From: an uncultured Bacilli bacterium
GTDB taxonomy: Bacteria > Bacillota_I > Bacilli_A > RF39 > UBA660
DNA: 7,861 nt
Reading direction: 5' to 3'
Assembly (NCBI GenBank): GCA_947584955.1
Contig: CANPWS010000057.1
Location: 1-7,861 of the forward strand
Below the pieces are notes generated by a model. The model was not told the DNA's origin. It was given only the letters and a program-made list of their open reading frames with translations, and searched no databases. Made by a program: the position numbers and the translations under genes. Positions 1 through 7,257 of this stretch are shown one piece after another (within the stretch, counting starts at the first letter, position 1; every line of letters starts with the position of its first letter).

Positions 1-432
1 TCCAGTTGGTACAAAATCAGCATCATAAAGTAATATATCTGATGCCATCAATATTGGATAAGTAAATAATCCTACACTTACATTTTCTCCTTTAGAGCTT
101 TTATCTTTATATTGTGTCATTCTTGATGCTTCTCCCACATAAGTATTACATTCTAATATCCAAGATAAATTGGCATGATATAAATTATCAGATTGTAAAT
201 AAATAGTATTTTTTTTAGGATCTATTCCACAAGCTATATATAATGCTATATTTTTTTTTATTCTTTCTTTTAATATATTAGGTTCTTGATAGACAGTTAT
301 TGCATGTAAATCTGGTACAAATATAAAAGAATCATACTCATCTTGATACTTTACCATCTGATTAATACCACCAATAAGGCTTCCTAAAGTTAGCTCTCCA
401 CTTGGTTTTAATCCTGTTAAAATTCTTTTCAT
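1..432 (-). CDS. trpS: Tryptophan--tRNA ligase (TrpRS), N-terminal 144 codons, cut by the window edge
   Basis: Class Ic aminoacyl-tRNA synthetase that activates tryptophan with ATP and charges tRNA-Trp in the cytoplasm. The visible part is the N-terminal half of the Rossmann catalytic domain. It opens with MKRILTGLKPSGELTLGS, the TrpRS-type equivalent of the HIGH motif (residues 9-18). It continues with PDLHAIT (40-46), QSDNLYHA (80-87), SRMTQYKDKS (103-112) and GLFTYPILMASDILLY (121-136), which are characteristic TrpRS blocks in the correct order. The residue after TLG is Ser18 where most relatives have Asn, a mild variation. The KMSKS loop and anticodon-binding domain lie beyond the left edge, so completeness cannot be judged. 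The ATG at 432 is preceded by a strong Shine-Dalgarno. The gene follows miaA by 36 nt with no terminator between them and is probably co-transcribed from the miaA promoter. Confidence 0.96.
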   Translation of the reverse strand, partial: MKRILTGLKPSGELTLGSLIGGINQMVKYQDEYDSFIFVPDLHAITVYQEPNILKERIKKNIALYIACGIDPKKNTIYLQSDNLYHANLSWILECNTYVGEASRMTQYKDKSSKGENVSVGLFTYPILMASDILLYDADFVPTG

Positions 433-436
433 TTTT

Positions 437-444
437 CCACCTCT
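437..444 (-). promoter_or_regulatory. Strong Shine-Dalgarno for trpS
   Basis: The minus strand reads AGAGGTGG, ending 4 nt before the trpS ATG. It matches the GAGGTG part of the anti-Shine-Dalgarno target and fixes the start codon. It contrasts with the weak site in front of the upstream gene miaA. Confidence 0.8.
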
Positions 445-468
445 TCTAAAAATATAATAACATATTTT

Positions 469-1350
469 TTATTTTTTTAAAATATAATTATAAACTTCAT
501 TAACAGTATAATCAAAGTCATAAAAATTTACATCAAACCATTTAATATTCATTTGATTATTAAAAAAAGTATATTGTCTTTTAGCATAATGTCTTGAATT
601 TTTCTTTATTAATTCTTTCATTTCTTCATAACTAATTTCTTTATTTAAATATTTATATACTTCTTTATAACCTATTCCATTTATAAGTGGTTTTGTATAT
701 ATTTTTTTATTATAAAAACTTTGTACTTCTTCCACTAAACCTTCTTCTAGCATTTTATCTACTCTTTTATTTATTATATCATATAATTTTTCTCTTTCTG
801 TAGTTAGTCCTATAAAAATAGCATCATATAATAATTTATCTGTTTTATTTTCTGTAATTGATTTTCTATTTTCTTTATAATAATTCATTGCTCTTATTAA
901 TCTTCTTCGGTTATTTTTATCTATTTTAATATTTTTATCTATTTTTTTTAATTTTTCATATAATTCTATATTACTATAATTATCATAAGTATCACTATTT
1001 TTTTCATAGTTTAGTTTATAATCATATAAACAACTTTTTATATATAATCCTGTTCCTCCGACTAAAATAGGTATTTTATTTCTTTTTAATATTTCTTCTA
1101 TTTTTAATCTTGCATCTTTTTGATAATTATATATTGAATAGTCTTCATAGATATTTTTTATATCAAATAAATGATGTTTTATATTTTCTTTTTCTTCTTC
1201 TTTGATTTTAGCAGTACCAATATTAAGTTGTTTATATATTTGCATACTATCAGCATTTATTATTTCTCCATTTAATTTTTTAGCTAAACTAACTGATAAT
1301 TTAGTTTTTCCTACTCCTGTTGGTCCTACTATAACTATTACTTTATTCAA
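469..1350 (-). CDS. miaA: tRNA dimethylallyltransferase (tRNA A37 isopentenyltransferase), TTG start
   Basis: Transfers a dimethylallyl group from DMAPP to N6 of A37 in tRNAs that read codons beginning with U, including tRNA-Trp. The full 293 residues are close to the usual family length of about 300. Visible motifs in order are the P-loop GPTGVGKT (9-16), NADSMQIY with the catalytic-type Asp34 (32-39), VGGTGLYI (97-104), NNRRRLIRAM (146-155), GIGYKE (225-230) and SRHYAKRQYTFF (252-263). The start is TTG at 1350: the reading frame has an in-frame TGA three codons upstream, and no ATG lies before the P-loop. The Shine-Dalgarno is weak (AGAAG about 11 nt upstream). An out-of-frame ATG at 1357 opens a four-codon frame that overlaps the TTG. 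A consensus promoter lies just upstream and trpS follows 36 nt downstream. Confidence 0.96.
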   Translation of the reverse strand: MNKVIVIVGPTGVGKTKLSVSLAKKLNGEIINADSMQIYKQLNIGTAKIKEEEKENIKHHLFDIKNIYEDYSIYNYQKDARLKIEEILKRNKIPILVGGTGLYIKSCLYDYKLNYEKNSDTYDNYSNIELYEKLKKIDKNIKIDKNNRRRLIRAMNYYKENRKSITENKTDKLLYDAIFIGLTTEREKLYDIINKRVDKMLEEGLVEEVQSFYNKKIYTKPLINGIGYKEVYKYLNKEISYEEMKELIKKNSRHYAKRQYTFFNNQMNIKWFDVNFYDFDYTVNEVYNYILKK

Positions 1351-1357
1351 TTTGCAT
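1343..1357 (-). other. Four-codon minimal ORF overlapping the miaA start
   Basis: The minus strand reads ATGCAAATTGAATAA (Met-Gln-Ile-Glu-stop). The miaA TTG initiation codon sits inside it in another frame, and an AGAAG purine run lies 4 nt before this ATG. It may be chance in AT-rich DNA, or it could compete for or feed initiation at the TTG. No expression evidence can be read from sequence. Confidence 0.25.
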
Positions 1358-1378
1358 CACACTTCTTTTTCTATAAAG

Positions 1379-1407
1379 ATTATATTAATTACTTTAATTT
1401 TTGTCAA
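1379..1407 (-). promoter_or_regulatory. Consensus sigma-A promoter for miaA-trpS
   Basis: On the minus strand the -35 box TTGACA (1407-1402) and the -10 box TATAAT (1384-1379) both match consensus exactly and are separated by 17 nt. Transcription would start near 1372, giving a leader of roughly 20 nt before the miaA TTG. The promoter begins about 14 nt beyond the terminator hairpin of the preceding operon, so the two transcription units are separated here. Confidence 0.85.
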
Positions 1408-1420
1408 TAAATATATAAAG

Positions 1421-1453
1421 AAAAGATGTAAAACTAACTAGTAAACATCTTTT
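1421..1453 (-). terminator. Intrinsic terminator of the smc / repeat-protein operon
   Basis: A perfect 9-bp inverted repeat: AAAAGATGT at 1421-1429 pairs with ACATCTTTT at 1445-1453 around a 15-nt loop. In the minus-strand transcript the 3' arm ends in UUUU followed by CUUU. The stem is AT-rich and therefore modest in strength. It starts at the last base of the stop codon of the upstream gene, so a terminating ribosome would cover its 5' arm. The hairpin is symmetric, but no plus-strand gene needs it. Confidence 0.7.
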
Positions 1454-2730
1454 TATGATACTTGATTTATTTTTTTAATATTTGGATATTTTTCTACTAA
1501 CTTATTTGCAATATCTTCACAAGAATCTTTATAATTTATAATTATTTCAGCGTCTACTTCATCAAAGATTCCTTCATAACTATCTAATTTATTATTAATA
1601 TTTATTTCGATATTTGTTAGATTTTTTGCACCATTAAACATATTACTCATATATTTTACTTTTGATGTATCCCAAGATTTTATATCTATACTCTCTAAAT
1701 TAGAATCACAAAACATACTACTCATATCCTCTACGTTTGAAGTATCCCATTTTCCTAAATTTATTTTTTTAATTTTACTCATATAGCTAAACATATGATT
1801 CATATCTATTACATTTTGTACATTCCAAGAACTTATATCTAAAGATCCTAGATTTTTAGTTCCACTAAACATATAACTCATATCGGTAACCAAAGAAGTA
1901 TCCCACTTATTTATCTTTAAAGATTTTAAATTACTAGTATTATCAAATAAGTAACTCATATTATCTACATTTGAAGTATCCCATTTATTTAAATCTAAAG
2001 AACTTAAACTTTTATCATTAGTAAACATATAACTCATATCGGTAACCAAAGAAGTATTAATATATTTAAAATTTTCAATTTCTTCTAAATTTGTAAAAGC
2101 ATCTTCTTCATTAATACTTCCAAACAAATTACTACTATCACTTGGTAAATAAATAACTCCATCTGCTTTTATATAAACTACATAAGAATTATTTTTACCT
2201 TTAGATAAATAACCAATTACACTACTATCATTTTTTTGTGATAAGTCCCAAATTTCAATTGCATTTTCAATAGGATTATTATTTGTACTAAAAATAATTT
2301 TTTCTATATCATTAGTATATTTCCATAGCTTTTCATCATCCGCTCTGGACTGCATTATATTAATTTTTTCATCATCATCGTCTTCTTCTAAATCATTTTC
2401 TTTATCGTTTTCATTATTAATTTCTTCTTCATTTATATTATTATTTATATCATCATTCTGATTATCAGAATTAAAAAATTTAAAGTAACAATATCCTAAA
2501 ACTATAACAATTAATATTAAAATTATTAAAGCAATAATATATTTATGTTTATTATTTTTTTCTTTATCATCATTATTATTAGTAGTATTAGTATTAACAT
2601 CATTTAACTGCTCTATATTTTTAATATTTTCATCTTGATTTACATTAATTATATCTTTATTATTTATAGGTAAATCATTAGAATCTATTTTAGAATCTGT
2701 TTCATTAATATTTTCATTTTGAGTATTCAT
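1453..2730 (-). CDS. Membrane-anchored BspA-like / DUF285 26-residue-repeat surface protein (Trp-type repeats)
   Basis: A 425-residue presumed surface protein of unknown function. An Asn/Asp-rich hydrophilic tail (1-61) ends in KHK and is followed by one hydrophobic helix (about 64-83), then a strongly acidic Asn/Glu/Asp linker (about 88-123). Under the positive-inside rule the N-terminus is cytoplasmic and the rest external. There is no cleavable signal, lipobox or LPxTG. Residues 126-204 form a membrane-proximal domain (MQSR, WDLSQ, IYLPSDSS) shared with the upstream paralogue. Five full repeat units start at 226, 252, 278, 304 and 330, and a degenerate sixth starts at 355. They follow the pattern TSxVxxMSxMF-x-L-x-L-xxW, with Trp at 250, 276, 302, 328 and 353. 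The fifth unit is one residue short. A C-terminal cap (about 380-425) follows. The ATG abuts the paralogue's stop codon. The family is known from Listeria, Lactobacillus and Mycoplasma surface proteins; adhesion or host contact is inference. Confidence 0.88.
   Translation of the reverse strand: MNTQNENINETDSKIDSNDLPINNKDIINVNQDENIKNIEQLNDVNTNTTNNNDDKEKNNKHKYIIALIILILIVIVLGYCYFKFFNSDNQNDDINNNINEEEINNENDKENDLEEDDDDEKINIMQSRADDEKLWKYTNDIEKIIFSTNNNPIENAIEIWDLSQKNDSSVIGYLSKGKNNSYVVYIKADGVIYLPSDSSNLFGSINEEDAFTNLEEIENFKYINTSLVTDMSYMFTNDKSLSSLDLNKWDTSNVDNMSYLFDNTSNLKSLKINKWDTSLVTDMSYMFSGTKNLGSLDISSWNVQNVIDMNHMFSYMSKIKKINLGKWDTSNVEDMSSMFCDSNLESIDIKSWDTSKVKYMSNMFNGAKNLTNIEININNKLDSYEGIFDEVDAEIIINYKDSCEDIANKLVEKYPNIKKINQVS
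1594..2055 (-). repeat. Tandem 78-bp (26-residue) repeat array in the Trp-type protein
   Basis: Five full 26-residue units plus a partial sixth, in register except for one unit of 25 residues. At DNA level 1866-1901 and 2022-2057 are identical over 36 nt and lie exactly two units (156 bp) apart, which indicates recent duplication or gene conversion between units. The remaining units have diverged but keep the TSxVxxMSxMF core. Confidence 0.85.
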
Positions 2731-4278
2731 TTAATTCTCCTTCTTATTCTTTTTTGATATTAAAATTCCTTTTTTAGCATTAGAATATTTATTTAATAAC
2801 TTATCTACAGTTTTTTCTGTTGAATCTAAATAATTTAAAATTATATTTCCATTTACTTCATTGAATACAGAGTCAAATACAGTTACATTATTACCAATTG
2901 TAAATTCAATTTTTTCTAAACTAACTGCTCCATCAAACATATGATTCATATTTTTAACATTTACTGTGTCAAACCCACTTATATCAATATTTTTTAAATT
3001 TTTCATACCCGCAAACATATAACTCATATTAGTTACTTTAGAAGTATTAAAATTACTTATATCAATATTTTCTAAATTAATTGCTCCATCAAACATATGA
3101 TTCATATCTTTTACATTTGAAGTATCAAATCCACTTATTTTGAGTTCTATTAAGCTTCTAGTTTCATAAAACATTTTACTCATATTAGTTACATTTACAG
3201 TATTAAAACCATTTAAATCTAAACTTGTTAAGTTTGTAGCACCTGAAAACATATTACTCATATCTGTTACTTTAGAAGTATAAAAATCTTTTAAATCTAG
3301 ACTTGTTAAGCTTGAAGCTCCTGAAAACATATTACTCATATCTGTTACTTTTAAAGTATCAAATCCTGTTAAATCTAAACTTGTTAAATTTGTTGTAAAA
3401 GAAAACATTGAATTCATATTATTTACATTTCCAGTTTTAAAACTACTTAAGTCAAGTTCTATTAAATTTATATCTCCAGAAAACATTTTAGACATGTTTG
3501 TTACTTTATTAGTATTAAAATTACTTAAATTTAGCTCTTTTAAACTAGACATATTACTAAACATATTACTCATATCTGTTACCTTTGATGTATCAAAATT
3601 ATTTAAATTTAAATTTTGCATTGACTTAGCATTTGAAAACATATCACTCATATCTGTTACTTTAGAAGTATTAAATCCTGTTAAATCTAACGAAGTTAAG
3701 CTTTTAGTATCAGAAAATAATCCTTTCATATTTGTTACCAAAGAAGTATCTAATAAATTAATATTTTCTATTTCAGTTAATTTATCAAAAGAACTATAAT
3801 CTATAACAGCACCTTGTCTATTATATTTTTCTTTAATTCCAAATAAAATACTACTATCACTTGGTAAATATATTTTTTTATTGCCTTTAATATATACAGT
3901 ATAATTATTATTACCAGTATCTACTAAATATCCCATTACACTTCCATCATTATTTTGAGATAAATCCCATGATTCTTTTGCATTATTTACAGGATTAAGA
4001 TTATCTTCAAATATAATTTTTGTAATATTTTTACTATATTTCCATATTTTTTCATCTTCAACTCTTGACTGCATTACACTTTTTAAATTATCTTTTATTT
4101 CTTTTTCCTTAGTATCTTTTTTTGATTTATTAATATATAAATATCCAAAAATTCCTACTAATAATAGAATAATAAATATTATTAATATTATTTTTTTATT
4201 ATTACGTTTATTATTTATATTAGGTACAATATTTTGTGAATTATTTAAATTATTATCAGTATTTATATTATCATTCAT
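2731..4278 (-). CDS. Membrane-anchored BspA-like / DUF285 26-residue-repeat surface protein (Phe-type repeats)
   Basis: A 515-residue presumed surface protein of unknown function. An Asn-rich N-terminal tail (1-29) with KRNNKK precedes one hydrophobic helix (about 30-49). A short basic linker (50-67) follows. Residues 69-147 are the membrane-proximal domain shared with the downstream paralogue: 79 residues align without gaps, with about 51 identical by hand count. Eleven repeat units follow with an exact 26-residue period, their conserved Thr at 178, 204, 230, 256, 282, 308, 334, 360, 386, 412 and 438. The pattern is TSKVTDMSNMF-x-L-x-LDL-xxF, with Phe at 202, 228, 254 and so on to 436. The C-terminal cap (about 464-515, IILNYLDS) resembles that of the paralogue. 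There is no signal-peptidase site, lipobox or sortase motif. A perfect AGGAGG overlaps the end of smc, 9 nt upstream. Basic residues flank both sides of the helix, so topology is less certain than for the paralogue. Confidence 0.9.
   Translation of the reverse strand: MNDNINTDNNLNNSQNIVPNINNKRNNKKIILIIFIILLLVGIFGYLYINKSKKDTKEKEIKDNLKSVMQSRVEDEKIWKYSKNITKIIFEDNLNPVNNAKESWDLSQNNDGSVMGYLVDTGNNNYTVYIKGNKKIYLPSDSSILFGIKEKYNRQGAVIDYSSFDKLTEIENINLLDTSLVTNMKGLFSDTKSLTSLDLTGFNTSKVTDMSDMFSNAKSMQNLNLNNFDTSKVTDMSNMFSNMSSLKELNLSNFNTNKVTNMSKMFSGDINLIELDLSSFKTGNVNNMNSMFSFTTNLTSLDLTGFDTLKVTDMSNMFSGASSLTSLDLKDFYTSKVTDMSNMFSGATNLTSLDLNGFNTVNVTNMSKMFYETRSLIELKISGFDTSNVKDMNHMFDGAINLENIDISNFNTSKVTNMSYMFAGMKNLKNIDISGFDTVNVKNMNHMFDGAVSLEKIEFTIGNNVTVFDSVFNEVNGNIILNYLDSTEKTVDKLLNKYSNAKKGILISKKNKKEN
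2735..2742 (-). promoter_or_regulatory. Shine-Dalgarno for the Trp-type repeat protein, inside the upstream gene
   Basis: The minus strand reads GAAGGAGA, 4 nt before the ATG at 2730. It lies within the last codons of the preceding gene. With abutting stop and start codons, this supports translational coupling of the two paralogues. Confidence 0.8.
2890..3747 (-). repeat. Eleven-unit 78-bp (26-residue) tandem repeat array in the Phe-type protein
   Basis: Eleven consecutive units hold exactly 26 residues each, without an insertion or deletion. Neighbouring units are still near-identical in places: 3242-3273 and 3320-3351 match over 32 nt at an offset of 78 bp. The period and the TSKVTDMSNMF core match the bacterial surface protein 26-residue repeat (TIGR02167/DUF285-like) as I know it. 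Confidence 0.9.
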
Positions 4279-4281
4279 ATT

Positions 4282-4289
4282 TTCCTCCT
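4282..4289 (-). promoter_or_regulatory. Perfect Shine-Dalgarno for the Phe-type repeat protein, overlapping the smc stop
   Basis: The minus strand reads AGGAGGAA, 3 nt before the ATG at 4278. It overlaps the TAG stop codon of smc (4290-4288). The arrangement argues for co-transcription and likely translational coupling with smc. This site is far stronger than the one in front of smc. Confidence 0.85.
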
Positions 4290-7233
4290 AATTATTCTTT
4301 TTTACATCTTCTAATCTAACACTTACAAGTTTAGATACTCCAGATTCTTGCATTGTTATTCCATATAAAATATCCGCAAACTCCATTGTTTTCTTTTTAT
4401 GTGTAATTATTATAAATTGTGTTTTATCTTTATATGTATTTAAATAATTGCCAAAACTTTCAACATTAGCATCATCTAAAGCTGCCTCAACTTCGTCAAA
4501 AATACAAAAAGGTACACTTCTTACATTTAATATTGCAAATAATAGACTAATTGCCGTAAATGTTTTTTCACCACCAGAAAGAAGTGATATACTTTGTAAT
4601 TTTTTACCAGGTGGCTCTGCTTTTATTTCAATGCCAGTTTCTAATAAATTATCTGGATCTGTTAAAATAAGATGAGCATCTCCACCTTTAAATAAATCTT
4701 TAAAAACCACTTGAAATTCTTTTTGTATTAAATTAAATGTTTCTAAAAATTTATTTTTCATAATATTATCCATTTCATTTATTATTTCTAAAAGTGTATC
4801 TTTAGCACCCAATAAATCTGTTTTTTGATTATTTAAAAAAGTGTATCTATCATTAATTCTTTCATATTCATCTATTGAACCAAGGTTTACTATACCTAAT
4901 TCATTTAATTTATTTTTTAATGTATTTACTTTGGTTCTAGCTTCTTCGGAAGAAATTTCAAGTTTGTATTTTTCTTTTGCAGATGCAAATGTTAAATTAT
5001 AATCATTTGTTAAAATATTAAGTAAATTATCTAATTTTACTTCTAATCTATTAACTGATACATTTAAATTATTTAATTCTTTTTCTTTTTTATTAATTAT
5101 ATTATTACTAGAATTAATTTCATTTTCTATTTCTTTTATTGATTCTTCAAATTTAACTTTATTTATTTTTAATATTTCTAGTTCTTTTTCTTTTTTATCT
5201 AATTCTTCTTTTTTGAAATAATATTTATCTAATAATGAAGATAACTCACTTTTTTTATTAGTAATATTATTTAAATCTATTAATTCTTTATTTATATTAT
5301 TTTTTTCTTCTTCTAGTTTATTTTTATTGTTATTTTTAGTATTATTTATTTCTAAAATTTCATTTTTCTTTGTTTTATCAACATAAATTTTATTTTCTAT
5401 TTTTTCTATTTCAATATTTATATTTTTAATTTCTTTATCAATATTGTTTATTTCTTCAACTATACTATTTAGTTCTAATATATTTTTATCAAGTTCATAT
5501 TTTTGTGAAATAATATTATTTTCTGTTATTTTTTTTCCTCCAGTTATTGATCCTCCGACATTTACTACTTGTCCATCTAATGTTACTAATTTATATTTAT
5601 AATTTATAGTTTTTGCTATTTCATTTGCTGTATCTATATCTTTAGTTACTATTACATTTCCTAATTGATTTTCTATTATATCATTATAAATACTATCGTA
5701 TGTAACTAACCTAGATGCTATATTTATATAACCTTCAAATGATTTTAAAATTGATAAAATATTAAAATCTACAAATCTTGATTTTATAACATCTATTGGA
5801 AAAAAAGTAGCTCTTCCTATATTTGATTCTTTTAAATAATTAATCATATCTTTGACTGAATCTTTATTATCTACTACTATGTAATTAGAAGAAGCTCCTA
5901 AGGCTGTTGAAATAGCAAGTGAATACTGACTAGTTACATTAATTAAATTTCCAATAGTATTATGTACATTATTAAATTTAGGATTATTTAAAATGCTTTT
6001 TACTGATTTTGGCATACTACTATTATTATTAATATTTTCTTCTAATATTTCTATTTTGTAATTTAAATCTAATTTTTTCTTAATACTTATATTTTGTTTA
6101 TTATTTAAATTGCTTTTTTTATTTTTTAATAAATTATATTTTTCTTCATAGCTTTTTATATTTTCTTCATAATTTTTAATCTTTTCATTATTTATTTCTA
6201 TTTCGTTATTAATATTATTAATATCATTTTCTATTTTTAAAATATTTTCTTTTAATACTAAAATATTATTTTCTATTTTATCTGTTTCATTTTGATATTT
6301 TTGTCTTTCTTTTAATAATCTAATATCTGCATCTATATTTTCTATTTCTTTTGTTAATGATAATATTTCTGATTGTTTATTATTTATATTATCATTGTTT
6401 GTTTTTAATAAATCTTTTTCTTTAAATAAAGATATATCATATCCACTACTAGAATTACTTAAAATAGTAATTTCATCAGTTAAATTATCTATTTTTAATT
6501 TTTCATCTTGATATTCATTATTTATATTTTCAATATCTCCAGTTATTAAAGATACTTCTACTTCTTTTAATTCTTCTTTTATTTTTAAATGTTCTTTGGC
6601 TTTTAAGCTTTGTATTTTTAATGGTTCTAAACTTACACTAAGTTCACTTATTATATCATTTACTCTATTTATATTAAGCATTGTTCTATCTAATTTTCTT
6701 AATGCTTCATCTTTTCTTCTTTTATATTTTAATACTCCCGCTGCTTCTTCGAAAATAATTCTTCTATCGCTTGCTTTAGTTGATAAAATTTCATCTATTT
6801 TTCCTTGACCTATTATGTTGAAACTTTCTTTAGCAGCACCTGAATCTGTTAATAAATCAACTATATCTTTTAGTCTACATCTATTATTATTTATATAATA
6901 TTCATTATCTCCACTACGAAATGCTACTCTTTTTATTGAAACAAGACTAAAGTCTAATGGTAAAGTTTTATCAGAGTTATCAAAAACTAAAGTTACTGAA
7001 GCACTGTTTAATGGTTTTCTACTTAGACTACCTGAAAAAATTACATCACTATTTGTTTCTCCTCTTAATTGTTTTATTGATTGTTCTCCAAGTACCCATC
7101 TTACTGCATCTACAATATTACTTTTTCCTGTTCCATTTGGTCCTACAACGCCATTAATATTTTTTCCAAATTCAATATCTATTTTATCTGCAAATGATTT
7201 AAAACCATAACATTTTATTTCTTTTAAATACAT
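4288..7233 (-). CDS. smc: Chromosome-partition ATPase Smc (condensin core), short-armed
   Basis: Core ATPase of the bacterial Smc-ScpAB complex, which extrudes and organises chromosomal DNA. The order is ABC head half, coiled coil, hinge, coiled coil, head half. The N-terminal head has Walker A GPNGTGKS (31-38; Thr where GPNGSGKS is usual), RWVLGEQSIKQLRG (45-58) and IIGQGKIDEIL (140-150). The first arm is about 170-405, the hinge about 408-568 (GRATFFP, TLDGQVVNVGGSITGG), and the second arm about 571-810. The C-terminal head has the signature LLSGGEKTFTAISLLF (884-899), Walker B with the catalytic Glu in CIFDEVEAALDDANV (910-924) and the switch His in IIITHKKKTMEFADILYG (941-958). All ATPase residues are present. 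At 981 residues it is about 200 shorter than B. subtilis Smc (1186). Both arms are shortened equally, as in mycoplasma P115-type Smc. The ATG at 7233 is preceded by a weak AAGG (7247-7244). ftsY, often found downstream, is absent here. Confidence 0.97.
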   Translation of the reverse strand: MYLKEIKCYGFKSFADKIDIEFGKNINGVVGPNGTGKSNIVDAVRWVLGEQSIKQLRGETNSDVIFSGSLSRKPLNSASVTLVFDNSDKTLPLDFSLVSIKRVAFRSGDNEYYINNNRCRLKDIVDLLTDSGAAKESFNIIGQGKIDEILSTKASDRRIIFEEAAGVLKYKRRKDEALRKLDRTMLNINRVNDIISELSVSLEPLKIQSLKAKEHLKIKEELKEVEVSLITGDIENINNEYQDEKLKIDNLTDEITILSNSSSGYDISLFKEKDLLKTNNDNINNKQSEILSLTKEIENIDADIRLLKERQKYQNETDKIENNILVLKENILKIENDINNINNEIEINNEKIKNYEENIKSYEEKYNLLKNKKSNLNNKQNISIKKKLDLNYKIEILEENINNNSSMPKSVKSILNNPKFNNVHNTIGNLINVTSQYSLAISTALGASSNYIVVDNKDSVKDMINYLKESNIGRATFFPIDVIKSRFVDFNILSILKSFEGYINIASRLVTYDSIYNDIIENQLGNVIVTKDIDTANEIAKTINYKYKLVTLDGQVVNVGGSITGGKKITENNIISQKYELDKNILELNSIVEEINNIDKEIKNINIEIEKIENKIYVDKTKKNEILEINNTKNNNKNKLEEEKNNINKELIDLNNITNKKSELSSLLDKYYFKKEELDKKEKELEILKINKVKFEESIKEIENEINSSNNIINKKEKELNNLNVSVNRLEVKLDNLLNILTNDYNLTFASAKEKYKLEISSEEARTKVNTLKNKLNELGIVNLGSIDEYERINDRYTFLNNQKTDLLGAKDTLLEIINEMDNIMKNKFLETFNLIQKEFQVVFKDLFKGGDAHLILTDPDNLLETGIEIKAEPPGKKLQSISLLSGGEKTFTAISLLFAILNVRSVPFCIFDEVEAALDDANVESFGNYLNTYKDKTQFIIITHKKKTMEFADILYGITMQESGVSKLVSVRLEDVKKNN

Positions 7234-7257
7234 GTTTTCACAACCTTACCATAATAA

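Noticed and set aside
433..520. Separate trpS promoter (TATTAT-like box in the miaA-trpS gap)
   Set aside because: AT-rich DNA yields such boxes freely and no credible -35 sits at proper spacing; co-transcription with miaA is simpler.
1351..1380. Mycoplasma-type code (TGA as Trp), which would extend miaA upstream through the in-frame TGA
   Set aside because: Conserved Trp residues in Smc and the repeat proteins are TGG, and no TGA interrupts any long frame, so the standard code fits.
1202..1441. Plus-strand 79-residue frame over the miaA start and promoter
   Set aside because: It is antisense to the conserved miaA P-loop region and crosses the terminator hairpin; hydrophobic content arises from AT bias.
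1594..3747. Regular 78-bp repeats as a CRISPR array
   Set aside because: The repeats are coding, in frame and lack distinct spacers; the period is a 26-residue protein repeat.
3494..3799. Plus-strand 101-residue open frame
   Set aside because: It lies wholly within the repeat array on the opposite strand; its low-complexity Leu/Phe/Ser content mirrors the repeats and it has no Shine-Dalgarno context.
1453..4278. Sortase (LPxTG) or lipoprotein anchoring of the repeat proteins
   Set aside because: No LPxTG-like C-terminus and no Cys-containing lipobox near the N-terminal helix; the Cys at residue 81 of the smaller protein is at the end of the helix and not in a lipobox.
4448..7157. Three short plus-strand frames inside smc (4448-4675, 6596-6808, 6957-7157)
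   Set aside because: All are antisense to conserved Smc head-domain sequence, with no recognisable product or ribosome site.
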